Positions 23,530 to 32,054 of a DNA stretch of 64,000 bases are shown in pieces; positions within the stretch are counted from its first letter, which is position 1; the number at the start of each line of letters is the position of its first letter. The stretch is from NCBI GenBank assembly GCA_020846145.1, contig JADLEL010000124.1, positions 1-64,000 on the forward strand, in the 5' to 3' direction. The position numbers were made by a program, and so were the translations under genes. The notes under the pieces were generated by a model. That model worked only from the letters and a program-made list of their open reading frames with translations, searched no databases and had not been told where the DNA came from. This DNA comes from Pirellulales bacterium. Its GTDB lineage: Bacteria > Planctomycetota > Planctomycetia > Pirellulales > Thermoguttaceae.

Positions 23530-24576
23530 ATGCCCGAAAAAGTCATCATCATCGGCAGCGGACCGGCGGCTTGGACCGCGGCCATCTATGCCGCTCGCGC
23601 GAACTTAAAGCCCCTCGTCCTCGAAGGCGCGATCACCGAGGAGAACCGCCTGGCCAGCACCTTGCCGCTCGGCCAGCTCAACCTCACCACCGAGGTCGAG
23701 AACTTCCCCGGCTTTCCTTCCGGCGATATGACCGCCTACCTCGATAGCGCGATCGCCCCCGAAACCCGGCAGATGATGGCCCCGCACAAAAAAGAAGGCG
23801 TCTCCGGGCCGGAACTCATGGAACTCATGCGGCAGCAGGCCAAGAATTTCGGCACGCGGATCATCACCGAGGACGTGTTGGAGGTGAACTTCGATGTTCA
23901 TCCGTTCCAACTTGCCGCTTCCGACGGGAAAACTTACGAAAGCCTCGCCGTGATCGTCGCCACCGGTGCCCGGGCGAACTACCTCGGCCTGCCCTCCGAA
24001 GAACAATTCAAGAACCGCGGCGTCTCGGCCTGCGCCGTGTGCGACGGCGCGCTCCCCCGTTTCCGCAACAAGCCGCTGGTGGTCATCGGCGGCGGCGATT
24101 CGGCCGTCGAGGAGGCCGATTACCTCTCGAAGTTTGGCAGCATCACCTATCTCGTCCACCGCCGCGACCAGCTCCGCGCGTCGAAGATCATGGCCGACCG
24201 CGCGAAGAACAATCCGAAAATCAAAATCCTCTGGAACCGCAACCTGGGCGAAGTCTTGGGCAACGACAAAACCGGCGTCACCGGCGCGCGGCTCACGAGC
24301 ACCGTGGGCGAACCGGACCTCTCTGTCGAGGCCACCGGCGTCTTCCTGGCCATCGGCCACACGCCCAATACCGCCTTCCTCAAAGGCAAGCTCGAGCTAA
24401 CCGACAAAAAGTACATCAAGTGGACCACCCCCGCCCGCACCTACACCAGCGTCGAAGGCGTCTTCGCCGCCGGCGACGTCTCCGACGACTACTACCGCCA
24501 AGCCGTCACCGCCGCCGCCTCCGGCTGCATGGCCGCGCTCGACGCCGAAAGGTGGCTCGCGGCGAAGGGGGAGTGA
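23530..24576 (+). CDS. trxB: Thioredoxin reductase
   Basis: An FAD- and NADPH-dependent disulfide reductase, 348 aa. The FAD site is [13 protein letters not shown] (residues 6-18), the redox-active disulfide is CAVC at 168-171, the NADPH site is [16 protein letters not shown], and the C-terminal FAD motif is VFAAGDV. Compared with the E. coli enzyme it has small insertions (around residues 38-48 and 72-90). ATG 23530 is chosen because the Rossmann motif starts immediately after it. Its stop codon is three bases before a HindIII-type nuclease gene, so the restriction genes are read from the trxB transcription unit unless an internal promoter exists. Confidence 0.93.
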   Translation: MPEKVIIIGSGPAAWTAAIYAARANLKPLVLEGAITEENRLASTLPLGQLNLTTEVENFPGFPSGDMTAYLDSAIAPETRQMMAPHKKEGVSGPELMELMRQQAKNFGTRIITEDVLEVNFDVHPFQLAASDGKTYESLAVIVATGARANYLGLPSEEQFKNRGVSACAVCDGALPRFRNKPLVVIGGGDSAVEEADYLSKFGSITYLVHRRDQLRASKIMADRAKNNPKIKILWNRNLGEVLGNDKTGVTGARLTSTVGEPDLSVEATGVFLAIGHTPNTAFLKGKLELTDKKYIKWTTPARTYTSVEGVFAAGDVSDDYYRQAVTAAASGCMAALDAERWLAAKGE

Positions 24577-24579
24577 TAA

Positions 24580-25494
24580 ATGAAAACAATCATTAGCAAA
24601 GCAGCGATTGCAAGAAGAGCTTTCTGGGTTGAAGAAATCCGTAAATTAAGCGGCGTCTTTGGAGACGATTCCGACAGGCTTGAAAAAGAACTGGCTGCTG
24701 AAATCAAAACGTCCGGTATCCCAGCGATTTTGGGCCATTTGAGATTATGCGGAGACATTCCAGAGTCCTATGGACACGATACCAGCGAAGAAAAACTATA
24801 CTCCAAATACACCGACTCCATTCTTTCACAAGCTTTTCGAGCGATTGGCCTTAAAAGCTCGGTAATAAAAGAAAGGGCCGATGCAGCGGATGTGGAGGCA
24901 TTTGGAAAATTGTACAGTTTTGTAGCCGACGCTAAGGCGTTTCGATTAAGTCGAACGGCCAAAAACCAAAAAGATTTCAAGATTCAGGCGATGGACGGAT
25001 GGAAGCGTGGAAAAACATTTGCGATGGTAGTATGTCCAATATACCAACTCCCCGCAAGGACAAGCCAGATTTACCAACAAGCGAGTGCTAGAAATGTATG
25101 TATTTTTACCTATTCGCACCTTGCACTGATAGTATCGTTCTCCCAAATTGAGGGCAAGGAATCCTCTGAAAAACTGATGCATGAGATATTCAAAGTAATT
25201 CCGGCGATCAATCCTTCTAAGGAGGCATCGGCGTATTGGTTGGCCGTCAATAAAACGATGCTTGGATTCTCGGATAAAATTGATCCGTTATGGAAAGAAG
25301 AAAAACAGGCTGCAATCGAGTCGATTGCAGCGGCTAAAGAAGAAGCATTGACCTATTTGGCCGATGAGCGCGCAAAAATAATGCAGATGAGCCATGAAGA
25401 GGCGCTGGATGAGTTGATTAGAGTACGAAAGCTCGAAAACCGAATTCACACAATCAAGTCGCTTACTTATAACCGGATTCTCGATGTAAGGTAG
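24580..25494 (+). CDS. HindIII-type restriction endonuclease
   Basis: A type II nuclease homologous to HindIII (300 aa, A^AGCTT, from memory). The most conserved block is FVADAKAFRLSRTAKNQKDF (residues 114-133), nearly identical to HindIII and holding the catalytic D117-x-K119. A further match is TSQIYQQASARNV. All 304 residues are open and the active site is intact, so it should cut AAGCTT. It begins three bases after trxB and ends four bases before the partner methylase. It is AT-rich against its neighbours, a sign of transfer. No controller gene is present; nuclease precedes methylase, which normally needs some expression control. Confidence 0.9.
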   Translation: MKTIISKAAIARRAFWVEEIRKLSGVFGDDSDRLEKELAAEIKTSGIPAILGHLRLCGDIPESYGHDTSEEKLYSKYTDSILSQAFRAIGLKSSVIKERADAADVEAFGKLYSFVADAKAFRLSRTAKNQKDFKIQAMDGWKRGKTFAMVVCPIYQLPARTSQIYQQASARNVCIFTYSHLALIVSFSQIEGKESSEKLMHEIFKVIPAINPSKEASAYWLAVNKTMLGFSDKIDPLWKEEKQAAIESIAAAKEEALTYLADERAKIMQMSHEEALDELIRVRKLENRIHTIKSLTYNRILDVR

Positions 25495-25498
25495 TTCA

Positions 25499-26443
25499 AT
25501 GACCCAATATATCAACAAGATTATGAACATTGACGGCATCGCTGCAATACGCGATCTACCGGAAAGCTACGTTCATCTGATATTAAGCGATATACCATAC
25601 GGTATAGGCGTAGATGATTGGGATGTGCTCCACGACAACAAGAATTCCGCCTTCTTGGGAACGAGTCCAGGACAAATTAAAGCGGGTGCGGTTTTTAAAA
25701 AACGAGGAAAACCGATCAATGGTTGGTCTGAAGCGGATCGCGAAATTCCCAAGCAATATTACGAATGGTGTTCAACGTGGGCTAAGGAATGGCTACGAGT
25801 TATCAAGCCGGGTAGTTCCGTTTTCATATTTGCCGGACGCAGGTTCTCTCACCGATGCATCACTGCTTTAGAAGATGCCGGCTTTAGTTTTAAAGATATG
25901 TTTGCATGGTTGCGCCAGCGCGCTCCTCATAGAGCTCAGCGCATCAGCATTGTTTTCGAGCGCCGTGGCGATATGAATAAATCCGCAGTATGGGAGGGTT
26001 GGCGCGTGGGAAATCTTCGTCCGACTTTCGAGCCGGTATTGTGGTTTACAAAACCCTATAAGATCGGCACAACGATTGCCGACAACGTGCTCAATCATGG
26101 TGTTGGCGCATTTAATGAAGAGGCATTCTTGAAATATGAAAAATCTCCGGACAATGTCTTGAATAGTGGATATATTCCGGGCGAATTAGGATTCCATCCG
26201 ACGCAAAAGCCCATTAGACTTATGCAAGCCCTCATCGAACTGACAACTCAACAAGGGCAAATCGTGCTAGATCCTTTTTGCGGCAGCGGATCAACGCTGC
26301 TGGCTGCAAAACTCACGGGAAGAAATTATATCGGTTTTGAAATTAATAAGGAGTATGCGATAATAGCCGAAAAGCGACTTAAATATGAAAGTATTAAACA
26401 AATAAAGAATGAAAACATAAAGCAGGTTAAACTATTCGTTTGA
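25499..26443 (+). CDS. HindIII-type N6-adenine DNA methyltransferase
   Basis: The protective methylase of the HindIII-type system. Beta-class order: catalytic DIPYG at residues 31-35 followed by DDWDVLHDN, then the target-recognition middle, then LDPFCGSGSTLLAAKL for SAM binding and YIGFEINKEYA. The DIPYG variant of DPPY is what M.HindIII has, as I recall. Expected product is N6-methyladenine in AAGCTT, inferred from its partner. The last 20 residues are Lys/Ile/Asn-rich. Its stop is directly followed by an ATG and by asnS 33 bases later, so it also sits in the housekeeping transcription unit. Confidence 0.9.
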   Translation: MTQYINKIMNIDGIAAIRDLPESYVHLILSDIPYGIGVDDWDVLHDNKNSAFLGTSPGQIKAGAVFKKRGKPINGWSEADREIPKQYYEWCSTWAKEWLRVIKPGSSVFIFAGRRFSHRCITALEDAGFSFKDMFAWLRQRAPHRAQRISIVFERRGDMNKSAVWEGWRVGNLRPTFEPVLWFTKPYKIGTTIADNVLNHGVGAFNEEAFLKYEKSPDNVLNSGYIPGELGFHPTQKPIRLMQALIELTTQQGQIVLDPFCGSGSTLLAAKLTGRNYIGFEINKEYAIIAEKRLKYESIKQIKNENIKQVKLFV

Positions 26444-26476
26444 ATGAATAACTACGGACCACTCTCCACCAACATA

Positions 26477-27871
26477 ATGCCCTCTAAAATCTCCATCGCT
26501 GCCACCCGCAAGGCCGAATCGGTCGGTCAAACTGTCGTCATTCAAGGTTGGGTCCGCACCCGGCGGGACTCGAAAGGCGGGTTTAGCTTTATCGAGCTGA
26601 ACGACGGTTCGTGTTTCGGCAACATCCAGGTCATCGCCGAGGCCGCACTGCCGAACTACGAGTCGGAAGTGAAAAAACTGACCGTCGGCTCGAGCGTTCG
26701 CGTCGAGGGGGAAGTGCGGGCTTCGCCGGGCAAGGGACAGGCGACCGAAGTGCTGGCGAAAAACATCCTCGTTTATGGTATCGCCGACGCCGAGGCGTAT
26801 CCGCTGCAAAAGAAGGGGCATTCGTTCGAGTTTCTGCGGACCATCGCCCATCTCAGGCCGCGGACGAACACCTTCGGCGCGATCGCCCGGGTGAGAAATT
26901 GCGTCTGCAACTCGATCCATCAGTATTTCCAGGAAGAAGGCTTTTTGTACCTGCACACGCCGATCATCACCGCCAGCGATTGCGAAGGGGCGGGGGCGAT
27001 GTTCCAAGTCACCACGCTCCCGCTCGATAAACTGCCCACCGACGGCGCGAAGATCGATTACCATCTCGACTTTTTCAACAGACCGTCCTATCTGACCGTA
27101 AGCGGGCAGCTCGAAGGCGAGACTTACGCTTGCGGCGTGGGCAAAATCTACACCTTCGGCCCCACGTTCCGCGCGGAAAACTCGAACACGCCGCGGCACC
27201 TGGCCGAATTCTGGATGGTCGAGCCGGAAGCGGCGTTCAACGACATCTTCGACAACATGGATTTGGCTCAAGGACTATTAAAACGCATCTTCCGTGACGT
27301 GCTGGAAAAATGCCCGGAGGACATGCAGTTCTTTAGCGAACGGATCGACAAAACGGTGCTCGAAACGCTCAATCACATTTTGGAGAGCGAATTCCTCCAC
27401 GTTTCCTACACCGAGGCGATCGCCATCCTCGAAAAATCGGGCGAGAAGTTCGAGTTCCCGGTCGCCTGGGGCAGCGATCTGCAATCGGAGCACGAACGGT
27501 TTCTCACCGAAAAGCACTTCAAATGCCCGGTGATCCTCTACGATTATCCGCGCACGATCAAGCCGTTCTACATGCGCTTGAACGACGACGAAAAGACGGT
27601 CCGCGCGATGGACGTGCTGGTGCCGAAGGTGGGCGAGATCATCGGCGGCAGCCAGCGCGAAGAACGGCTCGACGTGCTCGAAACGCGAATGGCCGAGCAG
27701 AAGCTCAATCCGGCCGACTACTGGTGGTACACCGACTTGCGCCGCTACGGCACGGTGCCGCACGCCGGTTTCGGATTAGGCGTCGAGCGGGTGCTGCTTT
27801 TCATCACCGGGATGGCCAACATCCGCGACGTCATCCCCTTCCCCCGCACGCCGGGGAATGCGGATTTTTGA
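26477..27871 (+). CDS. asnS: Asparaginyl-tRNA synthetase
   Basis: Charges tRNA-Asn. The N-terminal OB-fold anticodon-binding domain has [15 protein letters not shown] and FIELNDGSC; the class II catalytic domain has motif 2 [20 protein letters not shown] and motif 3 [15 protein letters not shown], and the protein ends with the family-typical [10 protein letters not shown]. Length is 464 aa from ATG 26477; an ATG at 26444, adjoining the methylase stop, would add 11 unconserved residues. Its last 18 bases of sequence are duplicated 770 bp downstream, beyond the toxin-antitoxin module. Confidence 0.95.
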   Translation: MPSKISIAATRKAESVGQTVVIQGWVRTRRDSKGGFSFIELNDGSCFGNIQVIAEAALPNYESEVKKLTVGSSVRVEGEVRASPGKGQATEVLAKNILVYGIADAEAYPLQKKGHSFEFLRTIAHLRPRTNTFGAIARVRNCVCNSIHQYFQEEGFLYLHTPIITASDCEGAGAMFQVTTLPLDKLPTDGAKIDYHLDFFNRPSYLTVSGQLEGETYACGVGKIYTFGPTFRAENSNTPRHLAEFWMVEPEAAFNDIFDNMDLAQGLLKRIFRDVLEKCPEDMQFFSERIDKTVLETLNHILESEFLHVSYTEAIAILEKSGEKFEFPVAWGSDLQSEHERFLTEKHFKCPVILYDYPRTIKPFYMRLNDDEKTVRAMDVLVPKVGEIIGGSQREERLDVLETRMAEQKLNPADYWWYTDLRRYGTVPHAGFGLGVERVLLFITGMANIRDVIPFPRTPGNADF

Positions 27872-27872
27872 G
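27855..27872 (+). repeat. 18-bp direct repeat, left copy (asnS 3' end)
   Basis: GGAATGCGGATTTTTGAG, made of the last asnS codons plus its stop. An identical copy lies at 28626-28643, on the far side of the toxin-antitoxin pair. Likely target duplication or att-like core. Confidence 0.8.
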
Positions 27873-27892
27873 GCTATACAACATGTTACTGC

Positions 27893-27921
27893 TTCACTTT
27901 TAATTCTGATTGTGTTACAAT
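27893..27921 (+). promoter_or_regulatory. Putative promoter of the toxin-antitoxin operon
   Basis: TTCACT (27893-27898), 17-bp spacer, TACAAT (27916-27921). A second TACAAT lies at 27929-27934, giving TACAAT-N7-TACAAT direct repeats just upstream of the antitoxin start, a plausible autoregulatory site. Confidence 0.45.
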
Positions 27922-27946
27922 TGAAGCATACAATCGAGGTGTTATC

Positions 27947-28177
27947 ATGCGATTCGATCGAATATCTTCAAATCCCGAGCGAATGAACGGCCAGCCGTGC
28001 ATTCGCAATATGCGGTTGACGGTGCGGCGGGTCGTCGAGGCGGTGGCGCTCTACACGGACCGTAAAGAACTGTTCCGCGAATATCCCGAGCTAGAAGAGG
28101 AAGACATCCGGCAGGCGCTGGAGTTCGCCGCCGCCATGCTCGACGACAAATCTTTGCCGCTGGCCGCAACGCCATGA
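27947..28177 (+). CDS. DUF433 antitoxin
   Basis: A 76-aa protein of DUF433 (VapB-like antitoxin with a winged or HTH DNA-binding fold). The family pattern is clear: ISSNPERMNGQPCIRNMRLT then VRRVVEAVAL and EEDIRQALEFAA. It overlaps the next gene by four bases (ATGA), typical of toxin-antitoxin pairs. The expected role is to bind and neutralise the DUF5615 protein and repress the operon. An 18-bp direct repeat encloses the pair. Confidence 0.85.
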   Translation: MRFDRISSNPERMNGQPCIRNMRLTVRRVVEAVALYTDRKELFREYPELEEEDIRQALEFAAAMLDDKSLPLAATP

Positions 28178-28569
28178 CCGATATCCAGAAAGATCGCAAG
28201 TCGGTAAAGTTGCTGCTCGATCAAGGCTTGCCCCGTTCGCTTGCTTCGCTCCTTCGAGATGCCGGTTTTGACGCTCTGCACGTAAGTGAAATACTGCTTT
28301 CCGAGGCCGCGGATGCGATAATCCTCGACTATGCGAGGGAAAATGATCGCACGATCATTGCGCACGATGCCGATTTTCATACGCTGATTGCCCTCTCGAA
28401 TGCGACAAAACCTTCGGTGATCCGCATACGTATCGAAGGTATGAAAGCACCGGCGTTGTTCTCGTTGATTGAATTGATTCTCGATTCCTATCAGAAAGAA
28501 ATCGTAAACGGCGCTTTGCTGTCCGTAAACGAGGATCGAGTTCGGATCCGATCGCTGCCAATCAGATAA
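28174..28569 (+). CDS. DUF5615 PIN-like toxin
   Basis: A 131-aa protein of DUF5615, a PIN-like/Mut7-C fold considered a ribonuclease toxin. It has the LLLDQGLPRSLASLLRDAG start with an early Asp, HVSEILLSEAADAIIL, and the RTIIAHDADFHTLIALS acidic motif. Acidic residues expected for metal binding (the LLLD Asp and the HDADF pair) are present, so it looks functional. Partner DUF433 antitoxin overlaps by four bases upstream. Confidence 0.82.
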   Translation: MTDIQKDRKSVKLLLDQGLPRSLASLLRDAGFDALHVSEILLSEAADAIILDYARENDRTIIAHDADFHTLIALSNATKPSVIRIRIEGMKAPALFSLIELILDSYQKEIVNGALLSVNEDRVRIRSLPIR

Positions 28570-28616
28570 ACCATCTACCTCTGTTCCCGCAACTTCAAAT
28601 TCATGGATTAGGCCGT

Positions 28617-29768
28617 TCACGCGCCGGAATGCGGATTTTTGAGCGGATTGCGGCATAAGACACGGTGCAGTTGGCGGGGGGAATGCTCGAAGTTTTTCGG
28701 CCGTTCGCGGTGCCAGCGGTCGTGGTCGGGCATGAGCGAGTCGCAGTAGGGCCAGGCGTCGAACGGATCGTAGCCCAGGGCGTTGACGAGCTTCTCGGAA
28801 TTCATCGAGACGTTGCCCGCCCGCGGCGGAATCGGCGCGGCCTCGCGGCGCGGCACGCCGTGCAGGCAGTCGGGATCGTATCCGCCGACGCGGTTGATGA
28901 CCTGCGCGATTTGATAGAGGGTCATCCGCCGCGGCCCGCCGGCGTGGAAGATGCCGCCGAGGTCGTTGCCGAGCATGGTTTCGTAGAGCAGGTTCATGCA
29001 GTCGGTGTAGGTCGGCGTGCGGATTTCGTCGATATACATGGTGGCGGGCCGGTTCTTCTTGAACCGCGAAGTGATCCAGTCGATCGCGCCGGCATGGCCG
29101 TTGGCGCTGATGCCCATCGGCAGCGAGATGCGCAGGATGGCGGCCGCCGGATCGGCCGCGAGCAAAACCTCTTCGCCGGCGACCATCGTCTTGCCATAGA
29201 CGGTTACCGGATCGGTGGGATCGTCTTCCACATAGCCGCCGCATTCGCCGCCACCCATCCCGGAAAAGGGGACAGGTGCATTTTGTGCGCAGCACCCGGA
29301 GGGCGGGCACCAACCGAAGGTTGGTCGCGGCAAAATGCACCTGTCCCCTTTTCCGGGATTGCCGCAGGTTTTTTCGCCGGAAAACACCAGATCGCAGGAG
29401 AGATGCACCAGCCGCAATCCGCGGGGCACGGTCTGGGAGAGGAGATTTTCCAAGCCTTCGACGTTGATCCGCCAGGCGATTTCCGGCGCGACTTCGCACT
29501 GCTTCAACGCGCAATTGCCGGCGCAATCGAGCACGGAACGGAATCGATAGCGCGCGAACAGCCGGGCGAGGCCCGCGCGGTCCTCGGCATTGCAGGGGAC
29601 CACGTCCGGCCCTTGAATCTTCTCGTTATCCGCCTGCCGAATGCCGATCACCTGCCCGGGATACTTTTCCCGAAAGTAGCGCCAGGCATTATAGCCCGGC
29701 ACGCCGGCCAAGCCGGTGATCAAAAGCGGGAGCGGAACGGGATTTCGGGGATGAAGCTCGCGGATCAT
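28617..29768 (-). CDS. RmlD-like NAD-dependent sugar epimerase/reductase with in-frame palindrome insertion
   Basis: An extended short-chain dehydrogenase related to dTDP-4-dehydrorhamnose reductase, probably for a nucleotide-sugar of envelope polysaccharide. The Rossmann motif is LITGLAGVPGYNA (16-28); later come CAGNCALKQCEVAPE and LVHLSCDLVFSGE. Two oddities. Residues about 133-176 are an insertion encoded by the 101-bp palindrome at 29258-29358, read in frame without a stop. The active-site YxxxK is Y191-GKT-M195, so the catalytic lysine is replaced by Met, which suggests altered or lost catalysis. The last codons are encoded by the right copy of the asnS-derived 18-bp repeat. Confidence 0.78.
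   Translation of the reverse strand: MIRELHPRNPVPLPLLITGLAGVPGYNAWRYFREKYPGQVIGIRQADNEKIQGPDVVPCNAEDRAGLARLFARYRFRSVLDCAGNCALKQCEVAPEIAWRINVEGLENLLSQTVPRGLRLVHLSCDLVFSGEKTCGNPGKGDRCILPRPTFGWCPPSGCCAQNAPVPFSGMGGGECGGYVEDDPTDPVTVYGKTMVAGEEVLLAADPAAAILRISLPMGISANGHAGAIDWITSRFKKNRPATMYIDEIRTPTYTDCMNLLYETMLGNDLGGIFHAGGPRRMTLYQIAQVINRVGGYDPDCLHGVPRREAAPIPPRAGNVSMNSEKLVNALGYDPFDAWPYCDSLMPDHDRWHRERPKNFEHSPRQLHRVLCRNPLKNPHSGA
28626..28643 (+). repeat. 18-bp direct repeat, right copy
   Basis: Identical to 27855-27872. Read on the minus strand it encodes the last residues of the epimerase. Confidence 0.8.
29258..29358. mobile_element. Palindromic element inside a coding sequence
   Basis: 28-bp arms, perfect inverted repeats (TCCCGGAAAAGGGGACAGGT... 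at 29258-29285 and its complement at 29331-29358), around a 45-bp loop with its own CCAACC-GAA-GGTTGG hairpin. The GGGGACAGGT core is shared with the MITE families. It interrupts the epimerase gene without breaking the frame. Confidence 0.85.
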
Positions 29769-30456
29769 GGAGTTGGGCGGGGGGGAACTTCAAGGCGGGA
29801 TGGCGGAGAAGCGAACAAAACGCCTATTATCGGCTTATTTTGCCCGCCACGCAAGCGCGAGTCGGCTCGATTCGAGCTTGTCCGAAATCGCCGATCACCG
29901 ACTCGCTACACCCCTCCGGCAGGTTAGAATAATTCTAGTTAATCTCGTTTTGCCTCACAGCATCCATCTCTGGAAAAAAATTCTTGAATCCCTAAGTGCT
30001 TACAGGGCAGGGAGATGCGATGCAATATCGGAAAATGGTAAAAAAAATGGTTGACAGGCAGGAAAACTTGGGTAAATTATGGACTAGAAGCGGTGGCCTC
30101 CGTAGTGCCGCTGTGGTCGAATCTTTTATCAGAACTCGTAAAACCTTTGTGAGGCAGCGCTAGCCAAGTGCCGAATGCGAGTAAAATCGCTCATTGATCG
30201 CTAGAGTTATTGAATTCGGCGGTCCTTTTCACGGCTTGGCAAGGAGAGGCAATTGCAGGTTTCGTCCGGGCTTGTACCCCGGCGGTGCCGGTCTCATCGT
30301 CTCTCGTTTTCACGGGAAGTATCCATCGTGTCGGCGCGGCTTTTGTCCCGTGCCGTCGGGTGTTTTTTTACTACAAGGATTATAAACGGCCTAATGGGGC
30401 AGGACGCCTCCAATCAAGCATTTGCAAAAAACTACTTTCGTTTCCGAGGTGCAATT
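29769..30456. other. Intergenic region upstream of PEP-CTERM cluster
   Basis: Nearly 690 bp without a convincing gene. The only clear signal is the promoter at 30051-30080. The stretch from there to 30456 would be a long 5' leader of about 370 bases; no known riboswitch was recognised, but its length makes a regulatory leader possible. Confidence 0.5.
30051..30080 (+). promoter_or_regulatory. Sigma-70-type promoter for PEP-CTERM cluster
   Basis: Consensus TTGACA at 30051-30056, then TAAATT at 16-bp spacing (30073-30078) or AATTAT at 18-bp spacing (30075-30080). It points to the three PEP-CTERM genes, about 370 bp upstream of the first. Confidence 0.5.
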
Positions 30457-31110
30457 ATGAGTAAGAGCAAGGGTGCATTGGCGTGCTTGGCGATGTTTTT
30501 CGCGTTAAATCTCGTTTCCGCGATGGCGTTCGGGGGCATCCTCGATTACGGCACCCCTTACACGGATGTTTCGAACGTTACGTGGAAGGGCACGAGTCCT
30601 TTCGCGCACGCTACTTCCGGTCTAACGGGAGAAATCGATTGGATTGTCTATGGGCCGGGACAGTTCCCCTACGGCGATTCGGGCTATACCCCGCCGGCGA
30701 GCGAGTACTCTTACGTGTATCAAATCAGGAATACTTCGGCGGCCGTCGCCATATCCGATTTAACGTTTTCCGTGCAACAAACGGTGGGACCGCCCGATTC
30801 GTTCATTTCGCCCGGTCGCGTCGTGGGCGATCTCGCCGCGTTCACCGATTACGTTTCGGGACCGGGAGGCTGGGTCGAATGGGGATTCAACCACATCAAT
30901 GCGGGAAATTCGAGCGCGGGCTTGATCTATACGAGTCCCAAGGCGCCCGAGGTAACCTTGGATGGGAGAATCACTAATGGCGGTTCGTCGGTCGGCGGCA
31001 TTCAACTTCCGGCGCCCGGCCCGAACGACATTCCCGAACCCGGCACACTTGCGCTATTATTCGCGGGTGGCGGATTTTTCGTATTGGCGCGGCGCATATC
31101 CCGCCGTTAG
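30457..31110 (+). CDS. PEP-CTERM secreted protein
   Basis: A 217-aa exported protein of unknown role. A signal peptide (ALACLAMFFALNLVSAMAFG) precedes a beta-rich domain containing GEIDWIVYGPGQFPYGDSGY and SEYSYVYQIRNTSAAVAISD. The C-terminus has IPEPGTLALLFAGGGFFVLARR, the exosortase sorting signal. ATG 30457 gives the correct signal peptide; a longer upstream reading adds unrelated residues. It is a paralogue of the next gene (same IDW/VDY-V-Y-PGQF and Y-Y-YQ pattern), so the pair arose by tandem duplication. Confidence 0.82.
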   Translation: MSKSKGALACLAMFFALNLVSAMAFGGILDYGTPYTDVSNVTWKGTSPFAHATSGLTGEIDWIVYGPGQFPYGDSGYTPPASEYSYVYQIRNTSAAVAISDLTFSVQQTVGPPDSFISPGRVVGDLAAFTDYVSGPGGWVEWGFNHINAGNSSAGLIYTSPKAPEVTLDGRITNGGSSVGGIQLPAPGPNDIPEPGTLALLFAGGGFFVLARRISRR

Positions 31111-31267
31111 AATGGGTCTAGCTGGAAAACGGTTGCGAGTACGCCGAAAGGCATCATCGAGAAAATTACCAAGTGTTTGCATTGAGAGTTGCGACATTCG
31201 CGGCGCGATCATCGGGTGCGTGTATTTCGTGATTATTGGGCATTTTTTACGCAACGGAGCTTGCATC

Positions 31268-32002
31268 ATGGCAACCTACGAAAAAAAACCGGGGCGGTTG
31301 ATTGCGAGGCTTTCGGCATTGGCCGCGATGGCGTTCGTCGTAGCGTGTTCCACGCCGGCCCACGCCGTTCTGCTCGGCGCCGATACGGCCAATGCGATTC
31401 CCGGCTGGTACGGCACCAAGAGCGTCCAATACACCGAAGAATCCAACGGGAAATACGTTGACGGCAGCGTCGATTACGCCGTTTATGCTCCGGGGCAATT
31501 CAATTTGTCCTTTCCCGGCCAAGATCCCAGCAATGGAGCCCATTACGTTTATCGATACCAACTCTACAATAACGCGGGCACCAGCAGCGATTACATGAAG
31601 AAGCTGACCGTGGGATTGGTCGGCGTAACGCTATCGGCCAATTGCAAGTATATCGAGCCGGGACCGCTCTATCCGAGCGGCGGCATCGCGCCGCTGCAGC
31701 AGGCGGCGCTCATCGGTACGCCCAATCCCACTTCCGCCTCGTGGAGCTATAGTTCGTCCGCCGCAATCCAACCGGGCAATTACAGCAAGATGCTGATTTT
31801 TACCAGTCCATACGGCCCGACGGAACGGCTGGCGACGATCTATTCGCAAAGCACGGTTGCGCATTGGGTAGGACTCGGCGGCGAGCAATACAATTGGTGG
31901 GAAGGCCAGTTGCCCAGCCCCGTGCCCGAACCGGCTTCGTTGTGCGGTTTGCTCGCGTTCGGCGGGATTCTTCTCGTCTATCGCACGCTGCGGCGCAAAT
32001 AG
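31268..32002 (+). CDS. PEP-CTERM secreted protein, paralogue of the preceding
   Basis: A 244-aa exported protein. Signal peptide LSALAAMAFVVACSTPAHA, then a domain with VDYAVYAPGQFNLSFPGQDP and GAHYVYRYQLYNN matching its neighbour. It ends in VPEPASLCGLLAFGGILLV plus RTLRRK, a PEP-CTERM anchor. ATG 31268 is chosen because it directly precedes the signal peptide. It lies 157 bp after its paralogue and 52 bp before the TIGR03790 gene, likely one transcription unit. Confidence 0.82.
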   Translation: MATYEKKPGRLIARLSALAAMAFVVACSTPAHAVLLGADTANAIPGWYGTKSVQYTEESNGKYVDGSVDYAVYAPGQFNLSFPGQDPSNGAHYVYRYQLYNNAGTSSDYMKKLTVGLVGVTLSANCKYIEPGPLYPSGGIAPLQQAALIGTPNPTSASWSYSSSAAIQPGNYSKMLIFTSPYGPTERLATIYSQSTVAHWVGLGGEQYNWWEGQLPSPVPEPASLCGLLAFGGILLVYRTLRRK

Positions 32003-32054
32003 TGCATTCGAGTCTCTCTTCCCCGTTTCCTCGGAAAATCATTGAGATCGACGT

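Noticed and set aside
27944-29526. 491-codon minus-strand frame across the DUF433/DUF5615 genes and epimerase
   Set aside because: Overlaps three recognisable genes in better frames; no homology seen.
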